Shown piece by piece: positions 28,265 to 36,089 of a stretch of DNA of 64,000 bases. Both the position numbers and the translations under genes were made by a program. Position 1 is the first letter of the stretch; each line of letters begins with the position of its first letter. This DNA comes from Corynebacterium zhongnanshanii (GTDB taxonomy: Bacteria > Actinomycetota > Actinomycetes > Mycobacteriales > Mycobacteriaceae): the NCBI RefSeq assembly GCF_014490575.1, contig NZ_CP061033.1, forward strand, positions 372,001 to 436,000, in the 5' to 3' direction. The notes under the pieces are model-generated. The model saw only the letters and a program-made list of their open reading frames with translations. It did not search any database and was not told where the DNA came from.

Positions 28265-29727
28265 AGTTGCTCCAGGAACGATTGAGCCCAGTGGTCCACA
28301 TCATTGACCCGCACGTGCTCCCACATGGCGCGCATGCGGTGCTTCTTATCCTCCGGGTCGCCGGCCATGGCGCGCTGGATGGCCAGGCCGATGGAGTCGG
28401 GGTCGTAGGGGTTGCACAGGTGCGCCTGAACCAGCTGCGTGGCCGCGCCCGTGAACTCGGAGAGCACCAGCGCACCTGAGCCATCGGAGTGGCAGGCCAC
28501 GTACTCCTTGGCCACCAGGTTCATGCCGTCCTTCAACGCCGTGACCAGCATCAAATCGGTGGCGGTGTAGAGCGCCAGCAAGCTGGTAAACGGCAGATTC
28601 GTGTGCACGTACTGCACCACGGGGCGGGTCAAGGATCCGTGGTTGCCGTTGATGCGGGTCACCACCTTCTCCACCTCTTCGCGGGAGACACGGTAGTCAT
28701 TGAGGCGCTCGCGCGAGGGCGTGGCGACCTGAATCATCACTACGTCCTTCGGCTCGATGGTGCCCTCGTCCAGCAGCTTCTCCAGTGCGGTCAGGCGATG
28801 CAGGATGCCCTTCGTGTAGTCCATCCGGTCCACACCGGCCAGCAAAAAGCGGGGGTTTCCCAGCTCCTCGCGCAGGCGATCCGCGGCAGCCCGGGTGTCC
28901 GGCGTGATGGCCTGCTGCTGCACCTTCGTGGAATCAATGGAGATGGGGAACACGCCCACGGTCACGGTGCGCGCGTCATCCATGCGCACATAGCCCACCG
29001 TGTGGCCGGAATCCGGCAGGCGGGCGCCGCGCAGAAAGGCAGCGTTGTCATCGTCGTCCAGGATCTCCACCTCGTAGCCCAGGGCGCGCAGAGTGATCAT
29101 GAAGTTGCGGGCGCTGTCCTGGGTGTGGAAGCCCACCAGGTCCGCGCCCAGCGTGCCTTCCAGGATGTCCCGGCGCCACGGCAACTGGCGGAACAGCTCC
29201 GGGGAGGGGAACGGAATGTGCAGGAAGAACCCAATCCGCAGCTTGGGGTGGCGCGCGCGGAGCATCCCCGGAACCAGGTGCAGCTGGTAGTCCTGCACCC
29301 ACACGGTTGCGTCCTCGGACAGGACCTCGGAGCAGGCGTTCGCGAAATGCTGGTTGACCTGCGCGTAGCGCTTCCACCACTGCTTGTTGTAGCTGGGCTT
29401 CACGATCAGGTCGTGGTAGAGCGGCCACAGGCAGCCGTTGGAGAAGCCCTCGTAGAACTCCTCGAAGTCCTGGGCGTTCAAGTTCACCGGCATCATCGTG
29501 ATGCCGGCTTCCTCGTGGGTGGGCATGTCCTCCACCGTCACGGTGTCCGTGGATCCGGGCCACCCGACCCAGGCCCCGTCGTGGGAGGTCAGCACCGGGC
29601 GCAGCGCTGTGACAAGCCCGCCAGGGGAGGGAGTCCATGCCTCCTCGCCAGTTTTCTTGTCCGTTGTCCGGTCCACCGGCAGGCGGTTGGCTACAACAAC
29701 AAAATCACTCTTGACGGGCGTGGTCAC
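28261..29727 (-). CDS. otsA: Alpha,alpha-trehalose-phosphate synthase (UDP-forming)
   Basis: 488 residues. GT20 glycosyltransferase that joins UDP-glucose and glucose-6-phosphate. Visible: VVVANRLPV at the N-terminus, GWPGS loop, WVQDYQLHLVPGMLR, GFFLHIPFPSPE, and the donor-site region VDRMDYTKGI, then KDGMNLVAKEYVAC and LSEFTGAA. GGAG precedes the GTG start. It heads the three-gene ots operon. Confidence 0.95.
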   Translation of the reverse strand: MTTPVKSDFVVVANRLPVDRTTDKKTGEEAWTPSPGGLVTALRPVLTSHDGAWVGWPGSTDTVTVEDMPTHEEAGITMMPVNLNAQDFEEFYEGFSNGCLWPLYHDLIVKPSYNKQWWKRYAQVNQHFANACSEVLSEDATVWVQDYQLHLVPGMLRARHPKLRIGFFLHIPFPSPELFRQLPWRRDILEGTLGADLVGFHTQDSARNFMITLRALGYEVEILDDDDNAAFLRGARLPDSGHTVGYVRMDDARTVTVGVFPISIDSTKVQQQAITPDTRAAADRLREELGNPRFLLAGVDRMDYTKGILHRLTALEKLLDEGTIEPKDVVMIQVATPSRERLNDYRVSREEVEKVVTRINGNHGSLTRPVVQYVHTNLPFTSLLALYTATDLMLVTALKDGMNLVAKEYVACHSDGSGALVLSEFTGAATQLVQAHLCNPYDPDSIGLAIQRAMAGDPEDKKHRMRAMWEHVRVNDVDHWAQSFLEQL

Positions 29728-29747
29728 GGGAGCTCCTCGCGTGTGGG

Positions 29748-30128
29748 TTAGGCCTTCTTTGTGGTCTTCTTCGCGGCCTTTTTCGTGGTTTTCTTAGTGG
29801 TTTTCTTCGCCGACTTCTTGGTGGCCTTCTTCGTGGCCTTCTTGGTCGCCTTTTTCGCAGCCTTCTTCGTGGCCTTCTTAGAGGCGCGCTTGGTGGTCTT
29901 GCGGGTAGCCTTCTTGGCTTCCTTTTCTTGGGCTTCCAGCTCTTCGACCACGCGGCGGTGGATCAGCCCGTCGGGCTCCACGCCCAGCATGCACATCAGC
30001 GTCGCTGCATCAAGGAAATCTTCCGAATAGGTGGCGACGATGCGCTGTGCTGCCTGGGCGGTCTCTGCTTCTACCGCGTGGAGAGATTCAGAATTGGCAG
30101 GACGGTTATCAGTAACCTTTGGCGGCAC
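29748..30128 (-). CDS. Lysine-rich histone-like DNA-binding protein
   Basis: 126 residues. An N-terminal part (about 1-70) of ordinary composition with an acidic helix is followed by a C-terminal tail (about 70-126) made almost only of Lys, Ala and Thr in repeats such as KKATKKA and KKTTKK. Such tails bind DNA without sequence preference in bacterial H1-like proteins and in the tail of mycobacterial HupB. The N-terminal part is not an HU fold. GTG 30128 follows GGGG. Located between otsA and thrE on the same strand, as an unknown gene is in C. glutamicum. The DNA-binding role is inferred from composition. Confidence 0.75.
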   Translation of the reverse strand: MPPKVTDNRPANSESLHAVEAETAQAAQRIVATYSEDFLDAATLMCMLGVEPDGLIHRRVVEELEAQEKEAKKATRKTTKRASKKATKKAAKKATKKATKKATKKSAKKTTKKTTKKAAKKTTKKA

Positions 30129-30183
30129 GTGCGCGACCCCTTAACTTCTACGTCGATCGGTGTATTGTTCGTTCTATTTTACG

Positions 30184-31809
30184 TTATCCCTCAGACATCC
30201 GCTCACTGTCCCCTGCATTGCTGTCTGAGCTGCTGTCGTTGAAGTCCAATTCCGTATCCTCGAACACTTCATAAATAGATGTGTCTGTGGATCGACGCCA
30301 GGCCCACGGTGCCCGCAGCCCCATCTTTGTTCCCTTGCGCCAATAGACGGGGGAGAATGCTCGCGTTTGCCGCCGGGAGCCTTCGGGGCGGATGACGGGG
30401 CGCAGGACGCGTCCGGCGCGGTGCAGGATGTGCGGGCGGCGCACGCGTCGGGCGACCCACTCGCCGAAGACCACGCCGGCGGCCAGGGCGGTGGCGGTGG
30501 CCAGCGCGAGCGCCAGGTTGGACAGCCCCTGGATGAACTCGTCGTTCAGCAGGGAGCTCATACCTCTATATAACGCGAGGCCGGGCAGAAAGGGCACAAT
30601 GCCGGTGGCGGCGGTGATCTGCGGGGGAAGCAGGAAGCGGCGGGAGAGGATACCTCCGGCGAAGCCCACGGCCAGCGCGCAGACGGTGTTGGCCATCATG
30701 AGGGACAGCTGCAGCACGTCGGTGATGAAGAAGAAGGAGATGGACGCCAGCAGTGCGGTCGTCCCGGCAACCAGCGTGGCGCGCCGTTCGCAGAAGTTCG
30801 CCAGGCAGAAAAACGCCGTGGCGAACGCGCCCGACAGGATCTGCACCGCCGTTGTCCCCAGAATGCCGGAGGTTTGGCTGGTGTTCAGCGGCGGCAGGGA
30901 CACGCCAATGTGATCCACCGCCTGAATCCCCACCGCGATACCCGCGATGATGCCGCCCGTCATCAGGATCGTTTCGAAAAATCGTGCCGACGCCGTGATC
31001 GGTGCGCCCGTCACCCCATCCTGGATGGTTTGGACGAGCTGCAGCCCGGCCAACAGAGCCACGATGCAGGAGGCGATCACCAACGACGGCGGCAGGTACA
31101 GCCCGGACATCTGCGCCAGGGGGTAACAGATCGCTGCCGGGATCACGGCCATGAATCCGCCCAGCACGTTCTGGAAGAACATGGGCAGGGACTTGGAGGC
31201 CAGCCAGGCGTTCAGCGTCATGATGAACAGCGTGGTGATCGTGGCGACCACGGCCACGGCCCAGCCACCGCCGAGCAGGAGGGACACCGCGCCGGCGAAG
31301 CCGCCCCACGCCAGGAGGGCGTAGCGGTTGCGGAAGGGCAGTGGCGACTGCTCGATCTCGGTGAGGATGGCGCGCGCCTCATCCAGTGGGGCGGCGCCGC
31401 GCACGATGGAACGGATCAGCCGGTCCAGTTCCGTGAGGTGGGAGTAGTCCGTGGAGAGCTTGTGGACCACGCGGAAGACGTTGACGGGTGGGGTGTCATC
31501 GGTGACGCGAGCGTAGACCGTGATGGTGTTCAACGTGATGTCCACGTGCGTGTAGTACAGGCCGTAGGCGGTGGTGATGGCGTGGATATGCGCGCGGGCG
31601 TCGGAATTGCCCGTCCCCGCAGCCAGCAGCAAGTCCCCGATGCGCGCGGCGAGGTCCATCACGTCCTGGACCTGGTTGGGGTCCGTGAGGTCCACCGGCG
31701 CCAGCGGGGATGGAGGCGGCGCCATGCGGATGGCGTCAATGGTCGCCCGATTTCCGGAAAAGAGCAGATCGGACCCTTTGGCTAAAATCTTTGTTGCGAA
31801 GCTTCCCAC
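30184..31809 (-). CDS. thrE: Threonine/serine exporter ThrE
   Basis: 541 residues. ThrE family: a soluble N-terminal domain (about 40-165: DLAARIGDLLLAAG ... HVDITLNTITVYAR), about ten membrane segments (about 170-450), and a charged C-terminal tail of about 85 residues. The N-terminal domain and GIVPFLPGLALYRGM are characteristic. Exports L-threonine and L-serine using the proton motive force. The GTG at 31809 follows TACGGT by 6 nt, possibly leaderless. Length is slightly above the C. glutamicum protein because of the tail. Confidence 0.93.
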   Translation of the reverse strand: MGSFATKILAKGSDLLFSGNRATIDAIRMAPPPSPLAPVDLTDPNQVQDVMDLAARIGDLLLAAGTGNSDARAHIHAITTAYGLYYTHVDITLNTITVYARVTDDTPPVNVFRVVHKLSTDYSHLTELDRLIRSIVRGAAPLDEARAILTEIEQSPLPFRNRYALLAWGGFAGAVSLLLGGGWAVAVVATITTLFIMTLNAWLASKSLPMFFQNVLGGFMAVIPAAICYPLAQMSGLYLPPSLVIASCIVALLAGLQLVQTIQDGVTGAPITASARFFETILMTGGIIAGIAVGIQAVDHIGVSLPPLNTSQTSGILGTTAVQILSGAFATAFFCLANFCERRATLVAGTTALLASISFFFITDVLQLSLMMANTVCALAVGFAGGILSRRFLLPPQITAATGIVPFLPGLALYRGMSSLLNDEFIQGLSNLALALATATALAAGVVFGEWVARRVRRPHILHRAGRVLRPVIRPEGSRRQTRAFSPVYWRKGTKMGLRAPWAWRRSTDTSIYEVFEDTELDFNDSSSDSNAGDSERMSEG

Positions 31810-31839
31810 CCCATTACCGTAGCGGTCTGTGGGGTGGTT

Positions 31840-31867
31840 TTCACAAAGACCTGTGTACTGCTAATCT
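31840..31867 (+). promoter_or_regulatory. Promoter of tRNA-Thr
   Basis: TTCACA (31840-31845) and TAATCT (31862-31867) with a 16-bp spacer lie 19 bp before the tRNA. Confidence 0.6.
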
Positions 31868-31886
31868 CTAGGAGGCTGTACGCCAT

Positions 31887-31962
31887 GCTGAGGTGGCGCA
31901 ATTGGTAGCGCAACGCACTTGTAATGCGTAGGTTGCGGGTTCAAGTCCCGTCCTCAGCTCCA
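31887..31962 (+). tRNA. tRNA-Thr (anticodon TGT)
   Basis: 76 nt. Acceptor arms GCTGAGG and CCTCAGC pair perfectly. The anticodon stem ACGCA/TGCGT encloses CTTGTAA, so the anticodon is TGT (reads ACA). The T arm holds GGTTCAAGTCC. The discriminator T and an encoded CCA complete the gene. The A of CCA is also the A of the ATG of the following reading frame. Confidence 0.96.
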
Positions 31963-32426
31963 TGAGCCCTGAGAATATGCACCCGGTGTCGCCCAAGCTG
32001 GTCCCCGTGCGCTACGTGACGCACCTGTCGTTCTGGGCGGTGCTCATCCTGGCAGAGACTGCCGCCGGGTTCTTTGGGCACCCGTGGTTTTACGTCGGCA
32101 CGGTGGTGTTCCTGGCGATCTTTGTGTGGTTACTGTGGCTCATCCCGGCGCAGGTGCGCAACATGGGCTGGCTGGAAACCGACGACGAGCTTCTCATCAC
32201 CACCGGCAAACTCTGGCACACCTTTACTGTGGTGCCCTACGGCCGCATCCAATTCGTCGACGTCACCTCCGGGCCGGTGGAGCGTCTGTGGGGGCTGAAG
32301 ACGGTGCAGCTGCACACGGCCTCGGCGGGTACTGATGCCAAGGTGAAGGGCCTGCCGGCGAAGGAGGCTGACGCGTTACGTGAGCGGCTGACCGTCCAAG
32401 CCCGAGAGAGAATGAGTGGGCTATGA
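31962..32426 (+). CDS. Small PH-domain membrane protein (YdbS-like)
   Basis: 154 residues from ATG 31962, or 149 from ATG 31977. Two membrane segments (about 20-60) come before a bacterial PH domain (bPH_2/DUF304) with LETDDELLITTGKL, VPYGRIQFVDVTSGPVERLWGL and VQLHTASAG. The partner gene follows with a 4-bp overlap. The pair resembles YdbS/YdbT, which resist certain antimicrobial proteins in Bacillus. The start is uncertain because ATG 31962 shares a base with the tRNA CCA end; either processed tRNA gives a leaderless mRNA, or 31977 is used. Confidence 0.82.
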   Translation: MSPENMHPVSPKLVPVRYVTHLSFWAVLILAETAAGFFGHPWFYVGTVVFLAIFVWLLWLIPAQVRNMGWLETDDELLITTGKLWHTFTVVPYGRIQFVDVTSGPVERLWGLKTVQLHTASAGTDAKVKGLPAKEADALRERLTVQARERMSGL

Positions 32427-33790
32427 GCGAGCAGGGGTACCGCCCGGTGCACCGCCTCACGCCGCTGCTGCGTTTCTGGACAGCCATTCTGGCCGTGTTC
32501 ACGATTATGGTGTTGAATACCAGCCTGTCCACCGTGTCTGACCTGGCCCATTTCTTGAACGAGGGCCACTGGGGCGCGGCCACGCGCTGGGCGCTGGTGG
32601 GCCTGGGCGGATTCGTGGCAGTGTGCGCAGGGATCTGGGTGGTCTCGGGGGTGTGGTGGCGCCGGATGGGCTACCTTCTGGGTGACGAGGAGATCGCCTT
32701 TCGCCACGGCGTGCTGACCACAGCATTGCGCAGCGCCCGCTACGAGCGTATCCAGGCGGTCGATGTGGTGGAGGACCTGATTGCCCGCGTATTTGGGCTT
32801 GCCGCGGTGCGGGTGGAGACTGCCGGCGGCGAGTCCTCGGCGATCCAGATCTTGTACCTGAAAAAGCAGGTGGCGGAGAGCGTGCGGCAGGAGATCCTGT
32901 CCCACGTGCACAGTGCTCCTGCTGAACCTACCGACGCCGACGCCAGGCCCATGATCGAACAGGTCCCCATCCAACGTACGATGGTTGCCGAGGCCCTTCG
33001 ACCGGGAACATTGCTGACGGTGGCGGCCGCCGTCGCGGTGGTGTTCACCCCCTTGAGCCTGGCGGCACTGGTGCCTTTCCTGGTGGGCATGGTGCCGACG
33101 GTGTGGAACTTGGTGGATACGTCCTGGAAGTTCACACTGCACTGCGATGAGGCCGATGGGGACACGGTGTTGAACCTGTCCTATGGCCTGGCGGACAGAC
33201 GCCGGCAAACCATCCGCTTGGACCGCATCCACGGGGTGCGGGTGAGCCAGCCGCTGTTATGGCGGCTGTTCGGGTGGTACCAGGTGCACGTCTCGGTGGC
33301 GGGCTATGGCGCTGTGGCCGGCAAGGCCTCCGGCTCCACGCGTATCTTACCGGTCGGTACGCGCGAGCAGGCGCTGGAGCTATTTGCGCTGGTCTCGGCA
33401 CTGTCCGCAGCCGATATCGAGCAGTACGCGCGCCCGGAGGGATACACCCGGCCCACGTACACCTCACCGGACAGGGCCCGGTGGGTCTCCCCGGTGGATC
33501 TGCGTCAGCAGTCCGTCACGTTGCATGAGGGCGTGGCCATTGTCCACGAGGGCAGGCTGTCGCGGCGGGTGATGGCGGTGGAGACTTCCCACATCCAGGA
33601 GCTGACGTACATGGCCGGGCCATTCAGCCAGATGCTGGGCCTCGCCACAGTGAGCTTCGAACTGGTAGGCGGCCCGGTGCGCATGGCGGGGCGCAACTTG
33701 GACTCTGCCGACGCTGCCGCCCTTCTCACGCGCCTGCGCCAGCGCCGCCTGCCGGATATGCCTGCGGAGGGCGACCTGCCGATTCACTAA
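32423..33790 (+). CDS. Large PH-domain membrane protein (YdbT-like)
   Basis: 455 residues. Three bPH_2-type domains separated by membrane segments. Each has the FRHGVLTTALRSARYERIQAVD or DRRRQTIRLDRIHGVRVSQP pattern, and the third reads LHEGVAIVHEGRLSRRVMAVETSHIQ. Translationally coupled to the small PH-domain gene. Expected in the cytoplasmic membrane. Ends in a CTAA overlap with the convergent small gene of the Panacea pair. Confidence 0.82.
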   Translation: MSEQGYRPVHRLTPLLRFWTAILAVFTIMVLNTSLSTVSDLAHFLNEGHWGAATRWALVGLGGFVAVCAGIWVVSGVWWRRMGYLLGDEEIAFRHGVLTTALRSARYERIQAVDVVEDLIARVFGLAAVRVETAGGESSAIQILYLKKQVAESVRQEILSHVHSAPAEPTDADARPMIEQVPIQRTMVAEALRPGTLLTVAAAVAVVFTPLSLAALVPFLVGMVPTVWNLVDTSWKFTLHCDEADGDTVLNLSYGLADRRRQTIRLDRIHGVRVSQPLLWRLFGWYQVHVSVAGYGAVAGKASGSTRILPVGTREQALELFALVSALSAADIEQYARPEGYTRPTYTSPDRARWVSPVDLRQQSVTLHEGVAIVHEGRLSRRVMAVETSHIQELTYMAGPFSQMLGLATVSFELVGGPVRMAGRNLDSADAAALLTRLRQRRLPDMPAEGDLPIH

Positions 33791-34272
33791 AAGATGATTC
33801 CGTGCTCGACCCACTGCGGTCGAACTTGCTCGAGATGGGCAGGACGTGTGAAGGGGCTGGCAGCCCATGCTTTCAGAAGAGGCTCGAAGAAGGGCGGGGC
33901 TGGAGGCTCATCAAACAGCGCAAATTCGTCGCCTTCCATCAGGTCTTTGGGGTTAAGTAGAAAAGGCATCGAGCAATCGATGACCGTGTCCTTCTTAATG
34001 AAGTTGTGGGTCCCTGGGGTGAGCCGCACTGACACGTCTTGTGCTGTGAGGTTGAAGCGCCGGATTCTCTCACCAAGATGATGCAGTCGCTTCGATACCT
34101 GCGACGTGGCATTGACCATGACGACGTCATCATTATTCAGCCGCCCCAATACGAAAAACATATGCCGGGTTTCGGAGTTGAACGGTGGATTACCTCTAAA
34201 CCAGAGAGATGCCCCAGCAATGCAGGAGTGTTGTATCCACAACGCGCGCGGCGCTCCATTGAGAAATGCCAC
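33787..34272 (-). CDS. Putative toxin partner of Panacea antitoxin (MazF/PemK-like barrel suspected)
   Basis: 161 residues, no confident family. The middle part (HMFFVLGRLNNDDVVMVNATS and GTHNFIKKDTVIDC, about residues 36-115) reads like the small SH3-type barrel of MazF/PemK-like proteins, where strand patterns such as VVVNVTS and GDHPFI are common. The C-terminal 45 residues are Pro/aromatic-rich. It begins 5 bp after the DUF4065 gene (GTG 34272) on the same strand, so they are co-transcribed antitoxin first. Base composition is clearly lower in G+C than the flanking genes, suggesting transfer. Toxin function is inferred from pairing and size. Confidence 0.6.
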   Translation of the reverse strand: MAFLNGAPRALWIQHSCIAGASLWFRGNPPFNSETRHMFFVLGRLNNDDVVMVNATSQVSKRLHHLGERIRRFNLTAQDVSVRLTPGTHNFIKKDTVIDCSMPFLLNPKDLMEGDEFALFDEPPAPPFFEPLLKAWAASPFTRPAHLEQVRPQWVEHGIIF

Positions 34273-34277
34273 GTGAC

Positions 34278-34928
34278 CTACAATTCAATTCCAATCGCAC
34301 TGGACAGTGCTGCACGCTCGTTGTAAAAGTAGCGTGCCGCTTCGAGCGTCTCAGGATCTACTTGGAAGTACTGGTCCTCGTGGTTCTCTGGGTCATCGAA
34401 GAAGTCGACGAGGTCGATAGGAAACGCGCGTACCGATGAACGACTGTCATAGGCTCGCGTCCATTCTGGGTAAATATGGCTGATATTCCGAGCCGTCTCA
34501 AAGCCTCCACTTTCTCGAAATTGGACGTAGGCTTCCTCGAGCATCAGGATGTCAGCTGGGGAGAGGTGATCACTACCTGGGTCGGCAAGGCGGTGGAGTG
34601 CATATCTCCGAGTCTCAAAGTGTTCTCTCCACCACAAGGTATCCGATTGAGAAGTCGTGTCAGGTCTCATCTCGGCTCCCTGCCTGCAGGCCTTCATGAG
34701 ATCGTAGGTCTCGGAGGCTACTGGACCGTAGGGAAGTGCGAAGTAGTGATCCTCCGTCACTTCGCTACCGAAGTTGCGCAGGCTATGGCGGTCAGCCGCC
34801 CACAGCAGCTTGATGAGCTTGAGATACTGGTCTCCGTCTACGCTCTGAGGATCGTTGGCGTTCTGCTCTAGAAAGAAGTTGACGGCTTGAGCGGCCTTGA
34901 TGGCAGACATACTGGGCTGGCCTGGCAT
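34278..34928 (-). CDS. Panacea-domain protein (DUF4065), probable antitoxin
   Basis: 216 residues. The N-terminal Panacea/DUF4065 region (about 8-150) shows AAQAVNFFLEQ, LKLIKLLWAADRHSLRNFG and YFALPYGPVASETYDLMK, the usual family pattern. The domain occurs in SocA and in a broad group of antitoxins that neutralise varied toxins. ATG 34928 is preceded by AAGGAG. Its promoter region contains TACAAT and the inverted repeat TTGG-TGT-CCAA, a possible autoregulatory site. A small unknown gene follows 5 bp later. Confidence 0.8.
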   Translation of the reverse strand: MPGQPSMSAIKAAQAVNFFLEQNANDPQSVDGDQYLKLIKLLWAADRHSLRNFGSEVTEDHYFALPYGPVASETYDLMKACRQGAEMRPDTTSQSDTLWWREHFETRRYALHRLADPGSDHLSPADILMLEEAYVQFRESGGFETARNISHIYPEWTRAYDSRSSVRAFPIDLVDFFDDPENHEDQYFQVDPETLEAARYFYNERAALSSAIGIEL

Positions 34929-35075
34929 GGGACACTCCTTCTCCAGCTATTGTAGTTTGGTGTCCAATCGTACTCTACTCAGTGATAACATGGTGGAATA
35001 GTTGAGCCTACCCTAAGGTGCGATACTGTGAGGTACACTATGCTTGTCGTTAGATCCCGAAGGTAAGGATTAATC

Positions 35076-35174
35076 ATGGGAATCTATGAACTGCTCATCA
35101 TTATTTTTGTGGTTCTACTGCTGCTGATCGTTCCAACCCTGCTTGTCCTTATCCTCTTAAAGTTGAGAAAATAA
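35076..35174 (+). CDS. 32-residue hydrophobic micropeptide
   Basis: A small frame too short for routine calling: ATG 35076, AAGG 12-15 nt upstream, TAA 35172-35174. The product starts MGIYELL, continues as one uninterrupted hydrophobic helix of about 23 residues (mostly L, I and V with one Pro), and ends KLRK. This is the form of a single-pass membrane peptide with its basic end inside. TACACT at about 35033-35038 may be the -10. A strong terminator follows 22 bp after the stop. The size and composition are those of type I toxin peptides or small regulatory membrane proteins; I do not recognise the family. Confidence 0.6.
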   Translation: MGIYELLIIIFVVLLLLIVPTLLVLILLKLRK

Positions 35175-35188
35175 CGCAGGCGCACAAC

Positions 35189-35216
35189 GAAAAAACCGCC
35201 CCTCGGGGCGGTTTTT
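35189..35216. terminator. Bidirectional Rho-independent terminator
   Basis: CCGCCCC (35196-35202) and GGGGCGG (35205-35211) pair around TC, with an A run on the left and five T on the right. It serves the micropeptide gene on the plus strand and the L,D-transpeptidase gene on the minus strand. Confidence 0.92.
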
Positions 35217-35227
35217 ATTTCTACTTC

Positions 35228-35956
35228 TTAGTAAATGAAGACCTTGTCGCCTGGGTTCAGGTGGTTGAAGAATGTGCGGGCGGAGTCGGCGTCGAGGCGC
35301 ACGCAGCCTGCGGACTGAACCGTTGGGTCACCCTGGTGGAACGCGTGACCGGAGTTGGTGAAGTAGGTTGCCCATGGCATCGGGGCGTTGTTAAATTCGC
35401 GGGATACTTCGTCCTTCACCTTGTACTGGATGGTGAAGGTGCCGCGTGGGGTCTCCTGGCCTGGGCGGCCGGTGTTGGAGCGCACGGGGCCGTAGACGGT
35501 ACGGCCGCCATCCTGGAGCCAGGAGCGGTGACCGGCGATGTCTACGCAAGCGCGTGCCCATGCGGGGCATGGGGTATTCGCGGTGTTGGTGGCGCGGCGT
35601 GCTGCATCCTGCTCTGCTGCGATGCGGGCCTGCTCGGCGCGGGCTGCGGCGTCGCGGCGCGCGGTCTCGTCGGCGCGTGCCTGCAGGGCGCCTGGTGCCA
35701 CGAAGTTGGTGGTGTTGTCGATGGCGTCACGCACAGGGCCGCGGAACTGCTCTGGCAGGGCGTCGGCCTGGGCGCTCAAGGTGTCGCGCTGGTCCAGAAC
35801 CCAGTTGTTGAAGTCACCCTGGGTAGGAGCCGGGGCGCTGCCAGGAGCTGCTGGCTGCGCGGAGGCGATTCCGGTGGACATGCCGGCGACCGTCAAAGCA
35901 GACAGTGCCACTGCGGCGACCTTGCCGCGGACGGAGTTCTTGCGATGGGAGATCAT
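35228..35956 (-). CDS. Secreted L,D-transpeptidase (YkuD family)
   Basis: 242 residues. Signal peptide (about 1-30, ending ASAQP). A helical, Ala/Arg-rich linker (about 75-120) leads to the YkuD domain, which carries GHRSWLQDGG, VRSNTGRPGQETPRGTF and the active-site FHQGDPTVQSAGCVRL with catalytic Cys at about 223. It cross-links peptidoglycan stems by 3-3 bonds in the periplasm. Start at ATG 35956 (not 36091): TATACT (35963-35968) lies 6 nt upstream with TTGGCA 17 bp before it, a strong leaderless promoter. Divergent to phoR. Confidence 0.92.
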   Translation of the reverse strand: MISHRKNSVRGKVAAVALSALTVAGMSTGIASAQPAAPGSAPAPTQGDFNNWVLDQRDTLSAQADALPEQFRGPVRDAIDNTTNFVAPGALQARADETARRDAAARAEQARIAAEQDAARRATNTANTPCPAWARACVDIAGHRSWLQDGGRTVYGPVRSNTGRPGQETPRGTFTIQYKVKDEVSREFNNAPMPWATYFTNSGHAFHQGDPTVQSAGCVRLDADSARTFFNHLNPGDKVFIY

Positions 35957-35962
35957 GGGGAA

Positions 35963-35991
35963 AGTATAAAGATTAGCTGAGAATTTGCCAA
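35963..35991 (-). promoter_or_regulatory. Leaderless promoter of the L,D-transpeptidase gene
   Basis: TTGGCA (35986-35991), a 17-bp spacer, TATACT (35963-35968), then 6 nt to the ATG. Confidence 0.75.
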
Positions 35992-36089
35992 GTTGAGTCT
36001 CGGTGTGTCTCGAATCTGCGTTCACAGCGAACTTCCAGCTAGTATTCAGATTATAGAGACGTCGCTGTTCAACTATGGAGTCTATGACC

